64,000 bases of DNA from assembly GCA_026419785.1 (NCBI GenBank), contig JAODTK010005578.1, positions 294,501-358,500 on the forward strand, written 5' to 3'. The notes under the pieces are model-generated. The model did no database searches. It was not told the origin of the DNA and worked only from the letters and a program-made list of their open reading frames with translations. The DNA comes from Sclerodactyla briareus (taxonomy: Eukaryota > Echinodermata > Holothuroidea > Dendrochirotida > Sclerodactylidae). Both the position numbers and the translations under genes were made by a program. This document shows positions 1 to 10,984 of this stretch, in pieces (the stretch's first letter is position 1; each line of letters starts with the position of its first letter).

Positions 1-1290
1 GTACGGTATCGTGTGTCGCCAGGTCCGAGTGCGAGTACAGAATATTAGACTCGAGTATGAAGACGTACTCGATTGCTAACAGATTCATGGCATACTGGTC
101 CCATACCGAGGAATTGGCCTGAGGCCCGTAAAGGCCTTCATGTGTATAGGCTGACGTGGACTATCGTTTATGCCGGTAAGACAGGATTGGACGGAGGTTG
201 GGGTGGGTATATTAAAAAACGGCACGAGGGTGGGTAGGTTCGCGTCGTATTCAGTATTTTTAATACTTTAATCCTAGTATTAGAGCGTCGTCTCCTCGAT
301 TCGTCGATCTGTGACACGGGTCAAAGGGTTTAGCCCTGTCGGATGTCACTGCGTGTACCTGGGATTTTTTGCAGGTCATCGACTTCGAAGAACATCTTAC
401 TACTCCCATTCATCAGTTCTTACAATCATCATGTTGTAACCGGGGTGCATCGAGTGATAGAACCCCAACAGAATGAATTATCATGTGAATTAATAATCGA
501 ACGAAATGGGAGAATAAACGACGAACGTGAGTAACCCTGCTTATTATGCAAGTGGATTGCATACATGCCCCATTCAGTAAAAGATTCACCACATTTTTGA
601 TGGAATGGTGGGAATGGAAGTCTCTCACTCACTCACTCCCCCACCACTCACTTCACTCCTCCACTCCCTCATGCCGTAGGAGCAAGAAAGCAAGACACCT
701 AGCCGACATCCACCCGCCGTCCAATCGATGTTCACATGTCGAGGGAAAATAACAGCAAACAATGCACGCGTTGGAATTCTCTCAGGTTGTCATGAAAGTT
801 AGGAACCCACGTACAAACTTTGTGCGTAACGAATGTGGAAAAAAAAAAAAACAACTCACCGCGCGGGGTTCGAGTAAGTAATGCGAACAGTGCGTGTCAA
901 TCGCCTCACTCGGATGCCGGAGTACAAATCAAATCCGGATTTCCTATATAGACTGCATCAACTCTTTACTGCGAAAAACAAAATACAGTGGAATAGCGCA
1001 CCCTACTCGCGGCACACCACACCGAAGGCAAGATTGTCGACGTTGCAGACGTGCGTGGCCAGTAGGTATGGTAATGCGGGGAATGTGGGAGACAATCGAT
1101 CTGTAGCCTATCAATCTGAGCCCCCTTCTCAGTGGGGACGGCGATGAGACGAGAGAGCCGAAAAGGAATATGCTTTCCTTCATATGCACTTCTGAGCCTA
1201 TGAGAGGGAGCTTACCATTTCACCTTGATTGAAAATTATGCGAAGGGCCCTAATGACTTGCAACATGGTTTAGTTGTTCTGGTAATGCTT
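1..1290. other. Unannotated non-coding stretch
   Basis: I see no gene or clear repeat here. All reading frames are shorter than 90 codons and none resembles a known protein. A pyrimidine-rich tract built from CTCACT and CCACT steps lies at about 625-668, and an A12 run lies near 839-851. Confidence 0.5.
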
Positions 1291-1415
1291 GGAACCCAGA
1301 GGTTTTCGGTTTTTTTTACCTTTAGTTAAAGCTATTGTGACTTGCCCCCACCAGCCTACCTCTGCCCTAAAAGTAGGGAGGCCTTATCTGACAAACGCAA
1401 GCATTGCCAATCAAG

Positions 1416-2464
1416 TTCAAATTTGGCATGTTGATGTTGATGCGCCCAAAACCGCAAAAAAAAAAAAAATGTAAAAAGCAATCAATCCCATTGGCATGCG
1501 GGTCCAACATTAATCCCCCCCCCTTTTTTTGAAAAACTAGATGTAAATGGTACAAGGGATCATTTTCGTTCAATAATAATGATCATGTTGATTCGATGTC
1601 AACTAACAGGTCAATTAGTGGAAAACATAATTTAGTTTTCCATAACCTGCAATGTTATAAATGTTCCAGTCACGGTTGAGAGGTTCCCCATTGTGATTCC
1701 ATTAGATCGAACTACATCTGTGTGACAATTTATCTCAGAATTGACCCGCTGAACCATTCCCGTTGTTTTTGCATTTAATTTTTCAAATTTGCTGTTGATG
1801 TTGATGGGCCCAAAACCAAAGAAACGCTAAAACGCAACACTACCATCGACATGCGGGGTTTCCAAATTATCTTGAAAACTAGATGTAAATGGTCACAGGG
1901 ATTCATTTTCAAAAATAATAATCATGTGATTCGATGTCACTACAGGTCAATTAGGGGCAAAAAATAATTTAGTTTTCCATAACATGAAAATGTATGAAAT
2001 GTCCAGTCAAGGTGCGGAGGTACACCATTGCTGATCCATTAATCGAACTGCATCTGTGTGACATTTGATCTCACGATTGACCTGCTGCTAACCTAATGTC
2101 AAGTTGTTTGGCATATTAAGTTTTCAAATTTGGCATGTTGATGTTGATGAGGCCCAAAACCAAAGAAAAACGTAAAACGCAATCACTCCCATCGACATGC
2201 GGGTCCAACATTATCTTTTGAAACTAGATGTAAATGGTACAAGGGATCATTTTCAAAATAATAATCATGTGATTCGATGTCACTACAGGTCAATTAGGGG
2301 AAAAAATAATTTAGTTTTCCATAACATGAAAATGTTATGAAATGTCAGTCAAGGTTGGGAGGTACACCATTGTGATCCATTAATCGAACTGCATCTGTGT
2401 GACAATTTATCTCAGATTGACCTGCTGTAACCTATTCCAGTTGTTTGGCATATTAAGTTTTTCA
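1416..2464 (+). repeat. Tandem array of a ~341-bp unit, three copies
   Basis: Three successive units begin at about 1416, 1781 and 2122 with a shared start close to TTTCAAATTTGGCATG followed by TTGATGTTGATG and CCCAAAACC. Each unit then carries AAACTAGATGTAAATGG, GATTCGATGTCA, GGTCAATTAGGGG, TTTAGTTTTCCATAAC and GAACTGCATCTGTGTGACA in the same order. Unit lengths are about 365, 341 and 341 bp. The last copy ends at TTGGCATATTAAGTTTT near 2462. The later two copies are the most alike. The repeat order and spacing are read directly. A satellite or a locally duplicated element remnant are both possible, and no coding potential is visible. Confidence 0.85.
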
Positions 2465-2839
2465 TTGCCATTTTGGATCTTAGTACCTTCCGATAAAGAA
2501 AAAACAGTGGTTGTCGACCTTTGACATCAGTATGCGAAGTGATCGGGCGTCGAAATTTTCTTTGGGAGAATAGCACAGTCGTAGAGCATTGTCATGGGAG
2601 TTTTTATTCAGCATTTCGAACTGCATATAATGAAGAATTCAAAGAGTTATGAGGAGATCAAAAGGTCGAAGTCAATCTGGAAGAACGTTATTTTGGGAGA
2701 TATGGGCAAGAAAAATAGCTTTACCAGAATTTGAAATATTGTGTAAAGCTCTGTGTGTTCAATAGAGGAAACCAACCTGAAGGTTCACACCGGACACGCG
2801 GTTCTTGAGTTATCAGGGGCCACAACATCCCGAAAGAGA

Positions 2840-3900
2840 AGAATAACCAGATTTCTAAAGAATTCGCCCACAATTCTCTGAGACTGTTCTTGAACGATTC
2901 ACACTCTTAGACAGAAACACATCTTCGGAAGACTATTTTATTCATTATCACTCCTTGCGAGAAGACAATATTTACGAATTTCAAAATACAGCGTTTGCCA
3001 CGAAGTTGGAGGCAATGGCCCCTATTGGTGGTAACTTTGGGAACTCAAAGAAATAGTGAAAGGGAAAGGCTCTCGAATCCATGCCGACAAATGCGAATCA
3101 AATCACCTCGAATTCGTTTCAGCTTTATCGAAATTAGACTGAGATGCCGTCATCTTTCTCCGTAAGGTAAATCTCTAAGACAGTGAATTAATCTAGTGGC
3201 CCCTCCGATCCAAGGTTTCAATACTGCCGTATCTTTCGAGAAAACAAGAAATATATACTTGAACAGAATACTTCCAGGTGAGGTCTCACCAGCGGCTTAA
3301 ACAGCCTGACAACAATATCTTTATCAAGGAAGCTATCGAGCCTAGAATCCAATTACCTTCCCTCGCAGCTTTAGCACACACTGTTTAAAAGAGGTTCAAA
3401 GAGAATCAAAACTCCGAGATCCTTCGCCTAATTCACCCTGCTGGGAATTTTGCCCACCTTACTTGAAGAGCTTGCGATCGTGGACCAACAATGCATACCT
3501 TTGCACTTATCGGCATTGAAAAACATTTGCCAATGGAAGGACCAGTCCGGCGATTTATATCAAGATCCCTCTGGACAATGGCAACATCTTCGTTCGAAAC
3601 AACCTCCCGATACAACTTGGTATCGTCCGCAAACTCTTTAACTTTGGAATGCACAGAATCCTCAAGATCGTCAATAACAACGCCAAAAAAGGCACAATCA
3701 CCGATCCTTGGGGACACCACTAGTGACCTTTTGTCAAGAAGACGAACGCCCATTGATGACAACTCGTTGTTCCTCTATTGAGAGCCACTGACGAATCCAC
3801 TCAAGAACATTCCCCCTAACAGCCTAATGTCAAAACTTTTCAATTCAACATTCATGAGGAACCTTGTCAAAAGCTTTCTGGAAGTGCCCATGACAAATTA
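2840..3900 (-). mobile_element. LINE reverse-transcriptase relic, C-terminal half
   Basis: Read on the minus strand from about 3900 to 2840, this contains the C-terminal half of a non-LTR retrotransposon reverse transcriptase in several frames. It starts near a degraded AFDKVPH-type motif (about 3875-3855), passes VLEWIRQWLS and VVINGRSS (about 3815-3745), then the catalytic-site motif FADDTKLYREV in an open frame at 3433-3762. It continues with a RPHLEYC-like segment (about 3290-3255), RHLSLISIK and GDLIRI (about 3155-3090), and a degenerate thumb/tail region rich in RGKRC and ECESFKNSL-like matches to about 2860. Stops and frameshifts separate these pieces, so it is inactive. The 5' part (endonuclease and RT fingers) is missing, as expected for a 5'-truncated LINE. 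Motif style suggests the Jockey/CR1/L2-like group, but I cannot assign a clade. Confidence 0.85.
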
Positions 3901-4154
3901 TATCAACACCCACTGCCGTTGTCAACTGCACTAGTAGTGTGGCTTAGAGATATAATGATCTCAACGGTCCCGAAGGACCGGATGATATATTGTAGTCCAG
4001 TTTGCCATTTCACCTATTTAACTGTTGCTGGTTACCATAGCACCATTTCTATGTTAATCACAGTGGTGTTAAAGAAACTGTCCACTGAGGTGTACCCATT
4101 GGTGGGGTACCCATTGGTGCCGAGTGATCCAACATTGAAGAGCACTCGCGGAAG

Positions 4155-4600
4155 TGTCCGTTTGTGTGTGTGCGTGCTGGGATTCCATAGATGCGTATGC
4201 GTATCTGGGCTGAAATGTTGAAAATCACACATTATGGAAATGAACGTTTGCTTCAGAAGAGAAAGCACTGTAAGTTTATGCGGAAAGACCTTAACAATGC
4301 AGCAACCCATGCATATTTTCGTTGGCTTTTTTTAAGAAAAGATGTCTATAGAATTAATTCAAAACCCGTGAACCGCATCGTATACGCAGTGGTACATATG
4401 CTTATTTCGCCTATTCGGTGTTGGTTTGTCTTTATTTATAATTTTGTTGCCTCTGTGGGACCAATAGCTTCTCGGCACCTAATAGGGACATATTCTGCTC
4501 CCACACTCATTTGACGTAAATTGGCGAGTTCTCACTACTCATACGCATCTCTGAATCCCAGTCTCAGTGTGCGTGTTCGTGTGCAGATTTTTCGATGGTT
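4155..4600. mobile_element. Small inverted-repeat element, MITE-like
   Basis: The left arm near 4160-4205 reads GTGTGCGTGCTGGGATTC then ATAGATGCGTATGCGTAT. The right arm near 4535-4585 contains the reverse complement of nearly the same string (ATACGCATCTCTGAATCCCAG then GTGTGCGTG in inverse order). The two arms face each other across about 330 bp with no recognisable protein, which is the form of a non-autonomous DNA transposon. The exact termini and a target-site duplication could not be fixed, so an inverted duplication without mobility is also possible. Confidence 0.5.
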
Positions 4601-5104
4601 TTCCGCAAATAATCCACTTTGGAGTGGTCGACAGATTAAAAAAAATAAATTTTCCACACGACTTGAATAGCCACAACACTATTTTCTGTCATATTAGGCG
4701 TGCACGATCAAAGTTGTGAAATTTAGAAGAAAAAAAAACATTTTGCGACAATTTTTGCTGATTCCTAATAGCTGAATGATTTCAAATTTGTCCCCACACA
4801 ATCAGCCAAAAAATTACCGAAAATGTGGATTTTAAGGGAAAAAATTGGATTTTTAGCCGATTTGGGGGATTGCCTTCTTGTTTCAATTGTAACCTCCACA
4901 GAACTTTCACACAATGTCAGGTGGAATTTACAGTGAAATACTCAACTATTCTATATTGATCAATCTGCAACGACATTTAATTTTCAGTTTGCGGTTTGCA
5001 CTCAACACATGGTGGTGTTTCATTGTTATTGTCTTATGCATAAACAAACAACGAAAATGGAGTCACCGTGATGTTACATGTAGACACCCCCAGGAAACAC
5101 ACAT

Positions 5105-5400
5105 TGTGTCTCTCGTTTTCTCTAGAATATTCATTGGAAGTCATATCCACTTTTTCAAGAGGAAATTCCATTGTATTGGCAATCTCTGTCGAATTAATTT
5201 TATTACGTGGGGTCATCCATGGAGGTAGTAACAAAGAACTAATCACGTGTCTCTCCAATCTCTGGCTTATTCATTAAAAGTCATCCACCTCCTGAGGATG
5301 AAATCCCATTGTACTGTTATTTCTTTCAATCTGGTTTCTGTTATGTGTGATCAGCCATGAAGGTGGAATAACAATTATGTCTCTTATGTGGGATTAAGCA
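5105..5400 (+). repeat. Tandem repeat of ~135-141 bp, two-plus copies
   Basis: Units start at about 5105 and 5246, with a partial third at about 5376. Both full copies carry TGTCTCTC, TTCATT(A/G)GAAGTCAT-like, CCAC, AAATCC(C)ATTGTA, TTTCAATCTG-like and GATCAGCCATG/GGTCATCCATGGAGGT-like segments in the same order. Divergence is considerable. No coding potential is seen. Confidence 0.65.
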
Positions 5401-5520
5401 TGTAGGTAAAAGTGCATCCTGCATCGATGGATCATATTGTCATTGAGTCCCCATTTCATGCGAATTAATCCGCTTCAGGTTGAATGTAGCATTTTCCTTC
5501 ACGGAGAAAGTTCCCCCTAC

Positions 5521-5830
5521 CTACCCCCCCCCCCTTCCCCCGACAAAAGATCGAGGCGCCAGTTGGGAATTCGAAGGCTTAAAAACGAGAGATGAAGAGG
5601 AGGGGGGGGGGGGAAGGAGAGACTGGAAATAGTGGGAAAACAAATAAATCCAGTGGAGGTGGCAATGAATTGAATAATTGCGAGAATTAGTGGGCCCAAA
5701 ATGGGATTGAGGGTAATGGGGGTATGGGAAGGTACGAGAAAGCTGCCTCACGAAGGGCCCTGATACAGCTAGAGGTCACCCCCCCACCCCCCTCCCCGCG
5801 CTCCTCACCACTCGCCCGCAAGTCGGCCTA
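5521..5830. repeat. Poly-C/G-rich low-complexity segment
   Basis: Runs of C at about 5525-5537 and 5779-5797, and a G run at about 5602-5612, lie close together. They generate spurious proline- and glycine-rich reading frames. No gene is supported. Confidence 0.6.
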
Positions 5831-6399
5831 ACCACCCGACCCTCTGTGTCCGATTCAGGAGTTATAACAAAGATATTAAATTTCACCCAATAGTTTTGGA
5901 GAGGAACCGTATAAGCTAACAGTTACTTGGTATTAATTGAGAATTATATCCTTATTCTTTTGTCCCTCGATCAGCAAATTGTTACATGCTTTTAAAATCA
6001 ATTAGCAGAAGTGTTATACTACTTTTACAATTCAGGCTTACAACGCTAGCTAGGAAGTTGAAAATCAACAATTCCGTAGATTACATACACGGGGACAGTC
6101 ACCGACTCACCGCCGTACGACGTCGTTGCTTCAAGTGTTTTTATGTTTGCACTTCCGCGCTCTCAGAAACGGGAAACGACGAATTACGCAACACAGGTAT
6201 GGCTGTTGAAATCAATCACTATAACTAATTTATAGCTTAAGCATAAGGTCTCACTTCACCTTGACGTTGGGTAAATTCGGCAAAACGAAATCACCGTCTG
6301 CGAATGCAGTATGCGGTCAAACCAAACGAGAGGAAAAAATTGACAGCTCGACTCAATTTACGCTGCCTCTAAAACATGTTGCTCTCTTCCTTCGTTTGG

Positions 6400-6492
6400 A
6401 AGAAAAAACGAGAAAGACGAAGAAGAGGAAGGTGAAGAAGAAAAATACGAAGAGGCAGAAGAAGAAAAAGACGAAGAGGCAGAAGAAGAGGC
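6400..6492 (+). repeat. GAA/AAG-rich purine tract
   Basis: A purine-only stretch is built from AAG, GAAG and GACGAAGAGGCAGAAG steps. It produces a lysine/arginine-rich frame on one strand and a serine-rich frame on the other, and neither looks like a real protein. Confidence 0.7.
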
Positions 6493-6779
6493 ACTACATA
6501 GTATGATACTGTTCTTGACAAAAGGAATTGTGAAACGACAACGGGAAGATCGCCGATCGCGACACTCTACAAAAGTGAACAAAATGGTACGAAAGGAACA
6601 ATGGTCTTTATAAACAAGAAACGCCATTTAAATTATGTAGTGTAGTAAAGATTCGTTGACAGATTCGAACTGATACCAACCGTTTGTTACAAAAGGAGTC
6701 TTTCAACATTAAGGTATATTTTACTGTTTCATTAACTTTGGCAGAAAGAATTTGCCGGGAACTCATTTTGGTAATCCAA

Positions 6780-6935
6780 AACTAATTCAATTTCAAATTC
6801 ATTTTGGAAATGAAATTGGAATTCCGAATTCAATTTCAATTTCAATTCAATTTTAATTCAATTCAATTCAATTTCAATTTCATTCAATTTCAATTTCCTT
6901 TTTTGATATGAAATTGGAATTGAACTGAAATTAAA
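6780..6935 (+). repeat. AATTCAATTTC-type low-complexity repeat
   Basis: An imperfect pentamer/hexamer repeat of ATTCA and ATTTCA extends over about 150 bp. Its centre contains GAATTC-like inverted symmetry (GGAAATGAAATTGGAATTCC around 6805-6830), so the two halves are partly reverse complements. Confidence 0.7.
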
Positions 6936-7059
6936 AGAGGTGTCCATTACAACTTAATCGATGGCCACCTCAATCTAGACATGTATTTCCCCGCGATCGG
7001 AGGATCACTGGTGACCTTTAAATGTCGGTGAATTGTGCCAGAACTGAAACGTAGTTCGC

Positions 7060-7315
7060 ATGCATCGTGTTCCATTTTGGTCAGACGAAAAAATCGCGTA
7101 CATTATGTTCTGGTAACCTCAAAATGATTGCCACTTTTGTCGGGACCCAATGTAGTCTCCACGCACCAAGTTTTGCCCAAACAACGAACTTTGGTGAATC
7201 CAATAAACTATACAAACGACCTCGAAATGACCTCCAATTCTGTCGGGAACAAGTAGTCTTACATCCACCAGTTTCGTTCAAATCCGGCGAACCTGAAAAT
7301 TACGAAATTTACTAG
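7060..7315 (-). repeat. Two copies of a ~130-bp dispersed tandem unit
   Basis: Two adjacent units share TGACC/TAACCTC...AAATGA, TTTTGTCGGGAC/TCTGTCGGGAAC, CACCAAGTTT/CACCAGTTTCGTTC and a TCC...AATAAACTATACAAA-type end. The reverse complement resembles the units around 47080-47400 (AAACTTGGT, GTCCGAAA, TATAACTTTGTTAGATCCGAACG-like), so the same dispersed family is likely present in both places in opposite orientation. Confidence 0.55.
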
Positions 7316-7689
7316 AATAGTCAGAAAGAGTCAGTGGCCGCGTCACATTCGGACCCATCCGAGATTTCTCTATGACGGACATGTGAACCTATAGGAGTTT
7401 CGAGTCAATTGGTCAAAGCATTGGATAGTTATTGCGCTGAGCCTAGATTCCCCAGCTACGGCGGCGGAGACAACGGTGGTTACACACTCAATACCATAAT
7501 GCACATTTTATTACCACTTTTTTTTTTCTTCGAATCATCGTTTTCCCATCCTCCCATCTCAACAATTTATATGCATCGCATCAGCGATGTTCATTCCTCG
7601 CATTAGCTCTTTGTTTTCATCGTATCACCTACTGAACTTCCATCAGCTTCTTATTCCATTGATGTAGTCGGTGCAGTTATTACAGATTA

Positions 7690-7739
7690 TGTGTGTGTGT
7701 GCACGCGCGCACGCGCGTGTGTGTAAGCGTGTGCGTGTA
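7690..7739. repeat. TG/CG alternating purine-pyrimidine tract
   Basis: About 50 bp of nearly unbroken alternating purine-pyrimidine sequence (TGTGTG, then GCACGCGCGCACGCGCG, then TGTGTG). This composition is the classic requirement for left-handed Z-DNA. Confidence 0.8.
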
Positions 7740-7740
7740 G

Positions 7741-8500
7741 CGACTGGCTTGTGAACACAATAACTCGACTCCACCTGGATGGATCACCTCATGCTCAGTA
7801 TGTGGCTTCCATAATGAGTGCATGAACCTTGGTCATAAGTCATATGAGGCCACAGAGGTCAGAGTCTGACAACCCCTTGAATCTAATACGTCTGGTATCG
7901 GTTGGTCTAATGGAGAATCTATTTTGGTACACAGCTTTTTTATGGGGAGTACAAGAACCTTAATGTTTATGGTGTAAATTTGAGGTAATTATTTTGGTAA
8001 TAAAATACATTATTGATTAATTTTGGCTTGTGGACACGATAGCTCGACCCCATCTGGGTGGATGAAGATCATTCTTGGTATGTGGGTTCCCCCTAATAAA
8101 TACTTCGATCTTATCGTTTCTTGGCCATGTCATCTTATATCAGCAGAGGTCAAAGTCTGAAAACCCTATGAACTTGTCCAGTCCAGAATGCTGAGTCTGC
8201 TAAGTTGAAATTCGGTGTATATTTTTTTTTTCTTTATGAGTATACAAGGACTCAGATTAGAACTAATTTCTGGGGGAAATGTGAAAAACTGATATTTTGG
8301 CTTGCGAACTTGACCTCATCTATGTTTCTCATAGTGAGTCAATGGTCCCTTTCATTTTGGGATCACCTCAAAGGTCATCTTATTCAAGAGAGGTAAAAAA
8401 CATGAAAAATATCATGATAAGTTTAGAATGCTCAGTCCAACCAAGCTAAAATTTGATATGCAGCTCCCTCATTTGGTGTACAATGACCCTATTAAATTAT
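7741..8500 (-). repeat. Tandem units of the dispersed 'GGTCA' repeat
   Basis: Three diverging units begin with GGCTTGTGAACACAATAACTC (about 7746), GGCTTGTGGACACGATAGC (about 8022) and GGCTTGCGAACTTGACC (about 8298). Each then carries CATCTGGGTGGAT-like, CTTGGTATGTGG-like, a GAACCTTGGTCAT-like step, and AGAGGTCAAAGTCTGA followed by AACCC. Reverse-complementing the first unit gives clear similarity to 43380-43530 and to 39330-39470, so this is one repeat family placed at several points in the window. The unit is about 275 bp here. No coding role is visible. Confidence 0.7.
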
Positions 8501-9000
8501 GAAGGTCGCAGCACATTTGTGGTTTGAAATTTATTTTTTCGCTTAATCTGGTATCTTCGGTTAGTCTGGTGACTACAGTTAGTCTGATATCTTCAGTTAG
8601 TCCGATATCTTCTATTTATCACATTGCAGAAAATCAAACTGCAGACAAATTTCAGTCGTTACAAATACAAAAAAAAGAAAGCTATCTGACACAACTTTTG
8701 TGCAAAAAATTACAACGTTTTGCCTGTGACAAATCTGTACAATCTGTGCAAAAAAATCATTGACTTCTCCATGCATGCTGTTTTGCCTTCCGTCTAAAAA
8801 CGAGAGGTATATAATCATACAATCTGCTCGCGCAAACCCATTCATTACTGTTCTAATTAGAGGTGACAGATCTGAAGAGTAGCCCAACGTTCCTTCAATT
8901 AACCATGTTAAGCCTTCCTACTGCTTTACATCTCCAGATACTCACGGTCAAGCTGTTTATCGGTCGTAATCGGTGTGAATAATCGATGGGTTGAGTTATA

Positions 9001-9115
9001 TAAATATAACTATATATATAATTATATATATATATATATCTATATATATATAATAATATATATATATATATATAATAATATATATATATATAATATATAT
9101 ATATATTATATATAT

Positions 9116-9177
<62 letters not shown>

Positions 9178-9199
9178 ATATCTATATATATATATATAG
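9001..9199. repeat. Long TA dinucleotide microsatellite
   Basis: About 200 bp of almost pure TA, broken only by occasional doubled A or T and by two TATCTATA steps. The tract is self-complementary over its whole length. Confidence 0.95.
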
Positions 9200-10292
9200 T
9201 AGAGTTAACGACATGCTTATTATTTTTTAGCTCAGCATATGTTTGTTTTGTTTTTCGTTTTTTTTTTTCTTTGGTTCTTGTTTTATTCATCCTACTGTCC
9301 TACTCATAGCGGAAGGACATGTCATATCATGGGGCAATGCACAGGTGATAATTACAAGGTTTATTGGTTCAACGTGGCTCTAATCCCGATCTTAATTAAC
9401 CAGCTAATCACAGGAGGCGTGGTTAGAAATTCACGCGACAATGAGGCCGTGTCTGGATGAAGAGTCTCTGATGCAATGGCATTTGAAGCCGTGCGTTTGA
9501 TGTCTTCCGCCTTCTTCTGAGAGAGTTGTTACGAGACGGAGGAAAATATCAAACGTCAAACGCTTTGTTCCAGCAACTAACGCTCCCTCTGTTCGTACAT
9601 GATTGAACCAAAAATGTCGACCGTGTCCTCGTATATAAACAATGTAATATCAGAAAAATGTTTTATAATTCTTATCAGTGAAGACAAGATTGACAACTGA
9701 AGTATTCACGTTAAACCTAATCATTCATAATTAGTTGTGGCAACATTTCGACCGTGTACAAAATTCTTCTCTCTTTCCCCTAAAATATTACCTTGACTGG
9801 GACATTGATACCGATCTGAGGTATGCGAAGAACATACGGCGGCAAGGAATTCTTTGTCCGACGCTACACCTGAACGGTTATAATAACCAATTACGACGTT
9901 GGTAGATGAACCTGATGTCATTTTCGATATTTTTGGAAAGTTGATGTCGGAAAAATAGAAATTGATAAACACTGTTTCTAATCGCTAAACTAATGTGGGG
10001 ACTTAGTCCCGAGTAATAGGGACCCAACATTGGTGGGAGTGGCCATGGTAACCCGCGTCAGAGGCTACACTCGCCATACCTTTCCCGCTGGGCTCGAGTC
10101 AAAGATCCCCAAAACAAATTAAATCAATTTGGGCAACAGTAACCCGTACAAAGATTCCTAGATGAGTCCCCCACCATTCGATGCATGCATCAATAGAATA
10201 TCTCTGGAGCTGGGCGTAAATATCTTTTATTGTACATTCTGGTTGACAGTTAAAGGTCGGGGAAAGTGTAAAACTTGACTTCGAAGACTATT

Positions 10293-10780
10293 ATCTTGTC
10301 TTGTCTTGTCGTTTACTATGGCAAACACCAACTATTGGTTCACTGCCTAGGCTGATATGGTGGCACTGCAACATTCACAAGCTTGAAGACCTGATGATGA
10401 CCACTCGATCATGTCAGAAAAGTTGTGGATTTGTGTTCTTTTGATGGCTTGAAAGCACATTTGTTCCAATCTGGAATTGTTCTTGGCGAATGAATCCTAG
10501 AAAGGCCATCTGTTTAACACTACTGTCTATAACTAGAGTCATTGGCTATTGATGATCTTGATTGATGATTAGTCAACTCGACAAAGTCCGGTACTGGGAG
10601 AGCCACCAGCTTGTTAACTGGTTTGTAGAAAAGCTTGAGTGTGAATCCCCCTTCCTCCTCCTGCAGTGTAGGCAAGCCATACTAGTAGGATTCCTTCTGA
10701 TTAATTCAGTATACCAAAAACATCCCCTAAGTGTTTTCAGTTGACGAGACCTCGTAACAATGAAACAGATATTTGTCATG
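10293..10780 (-). mobile_element. LINE 3' end with GACAA tail, copy of the 43812-45480 element
   Basis: This matches the 3' part of the LINE at 43812-45480. Both begin on the plus strand with a CTTGTCTTGTCTTGTC tract, the reverse complement of a (GACAA)n tail. This is followed by GCAAACACCAAC, a region with CACAAGCTT...GA, TTCCAATCTGGAAT, ATAACTA.AGTC and finally AGCTTGAGT...CTGCAGTGTAGGCAAGCC against TAAAGTAAGGCCAGGC. Read on the minus strand, the left-hand sequence corresponds to the end of the LINE reading frame plus the 3' UTR, heavily broken by stops. The copy is strongly 5'-truncated, stopping at about 10760-10800, as is usual for target-primed reverse transcription. Confidence 0.75.
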
Positions 10781-10889
10781 TCAAAGTAAGGATGCTCATC
10801 ACTAAAGAAAACAAAATTGCCAGATATGAAATTCATCCTCTCAATTTATAACACATTCGTCCTGAACGACGCAGATTTGAGGTACCGGT

Positions 10890-10980
10890 ACACATTAAAA
10901 TATCCCCCCCGCAACACTCTTAATGTTCGGAATATTATGGTTTGGGGGCTGTGACCGCCGCCGCTGCCGCCGCCGCCGAG
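10890..10980 (+). repeat. CCG-repeat-containing repeat head
   Basis: The segment CCCGCAACACTCTTAATG, a GGAATATTATGGTTTGG block and a (CCG)n run at 10953-10978 match 46974-47045 (CCTGCAACATAGTAAGTG, GATAATATGGTTTTGG, GCCGCCG). Two positions in the window therefore carry the same short repeat head. Confidence 0.6.
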
Positions 10981-10984
10981 TAAC

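Noticed and set aside
8895-9290. 131-codon minus-strand frame rich in Ile and Tyr
   Set aside because: It reads through the TA tract and carries no other feature of a protein.
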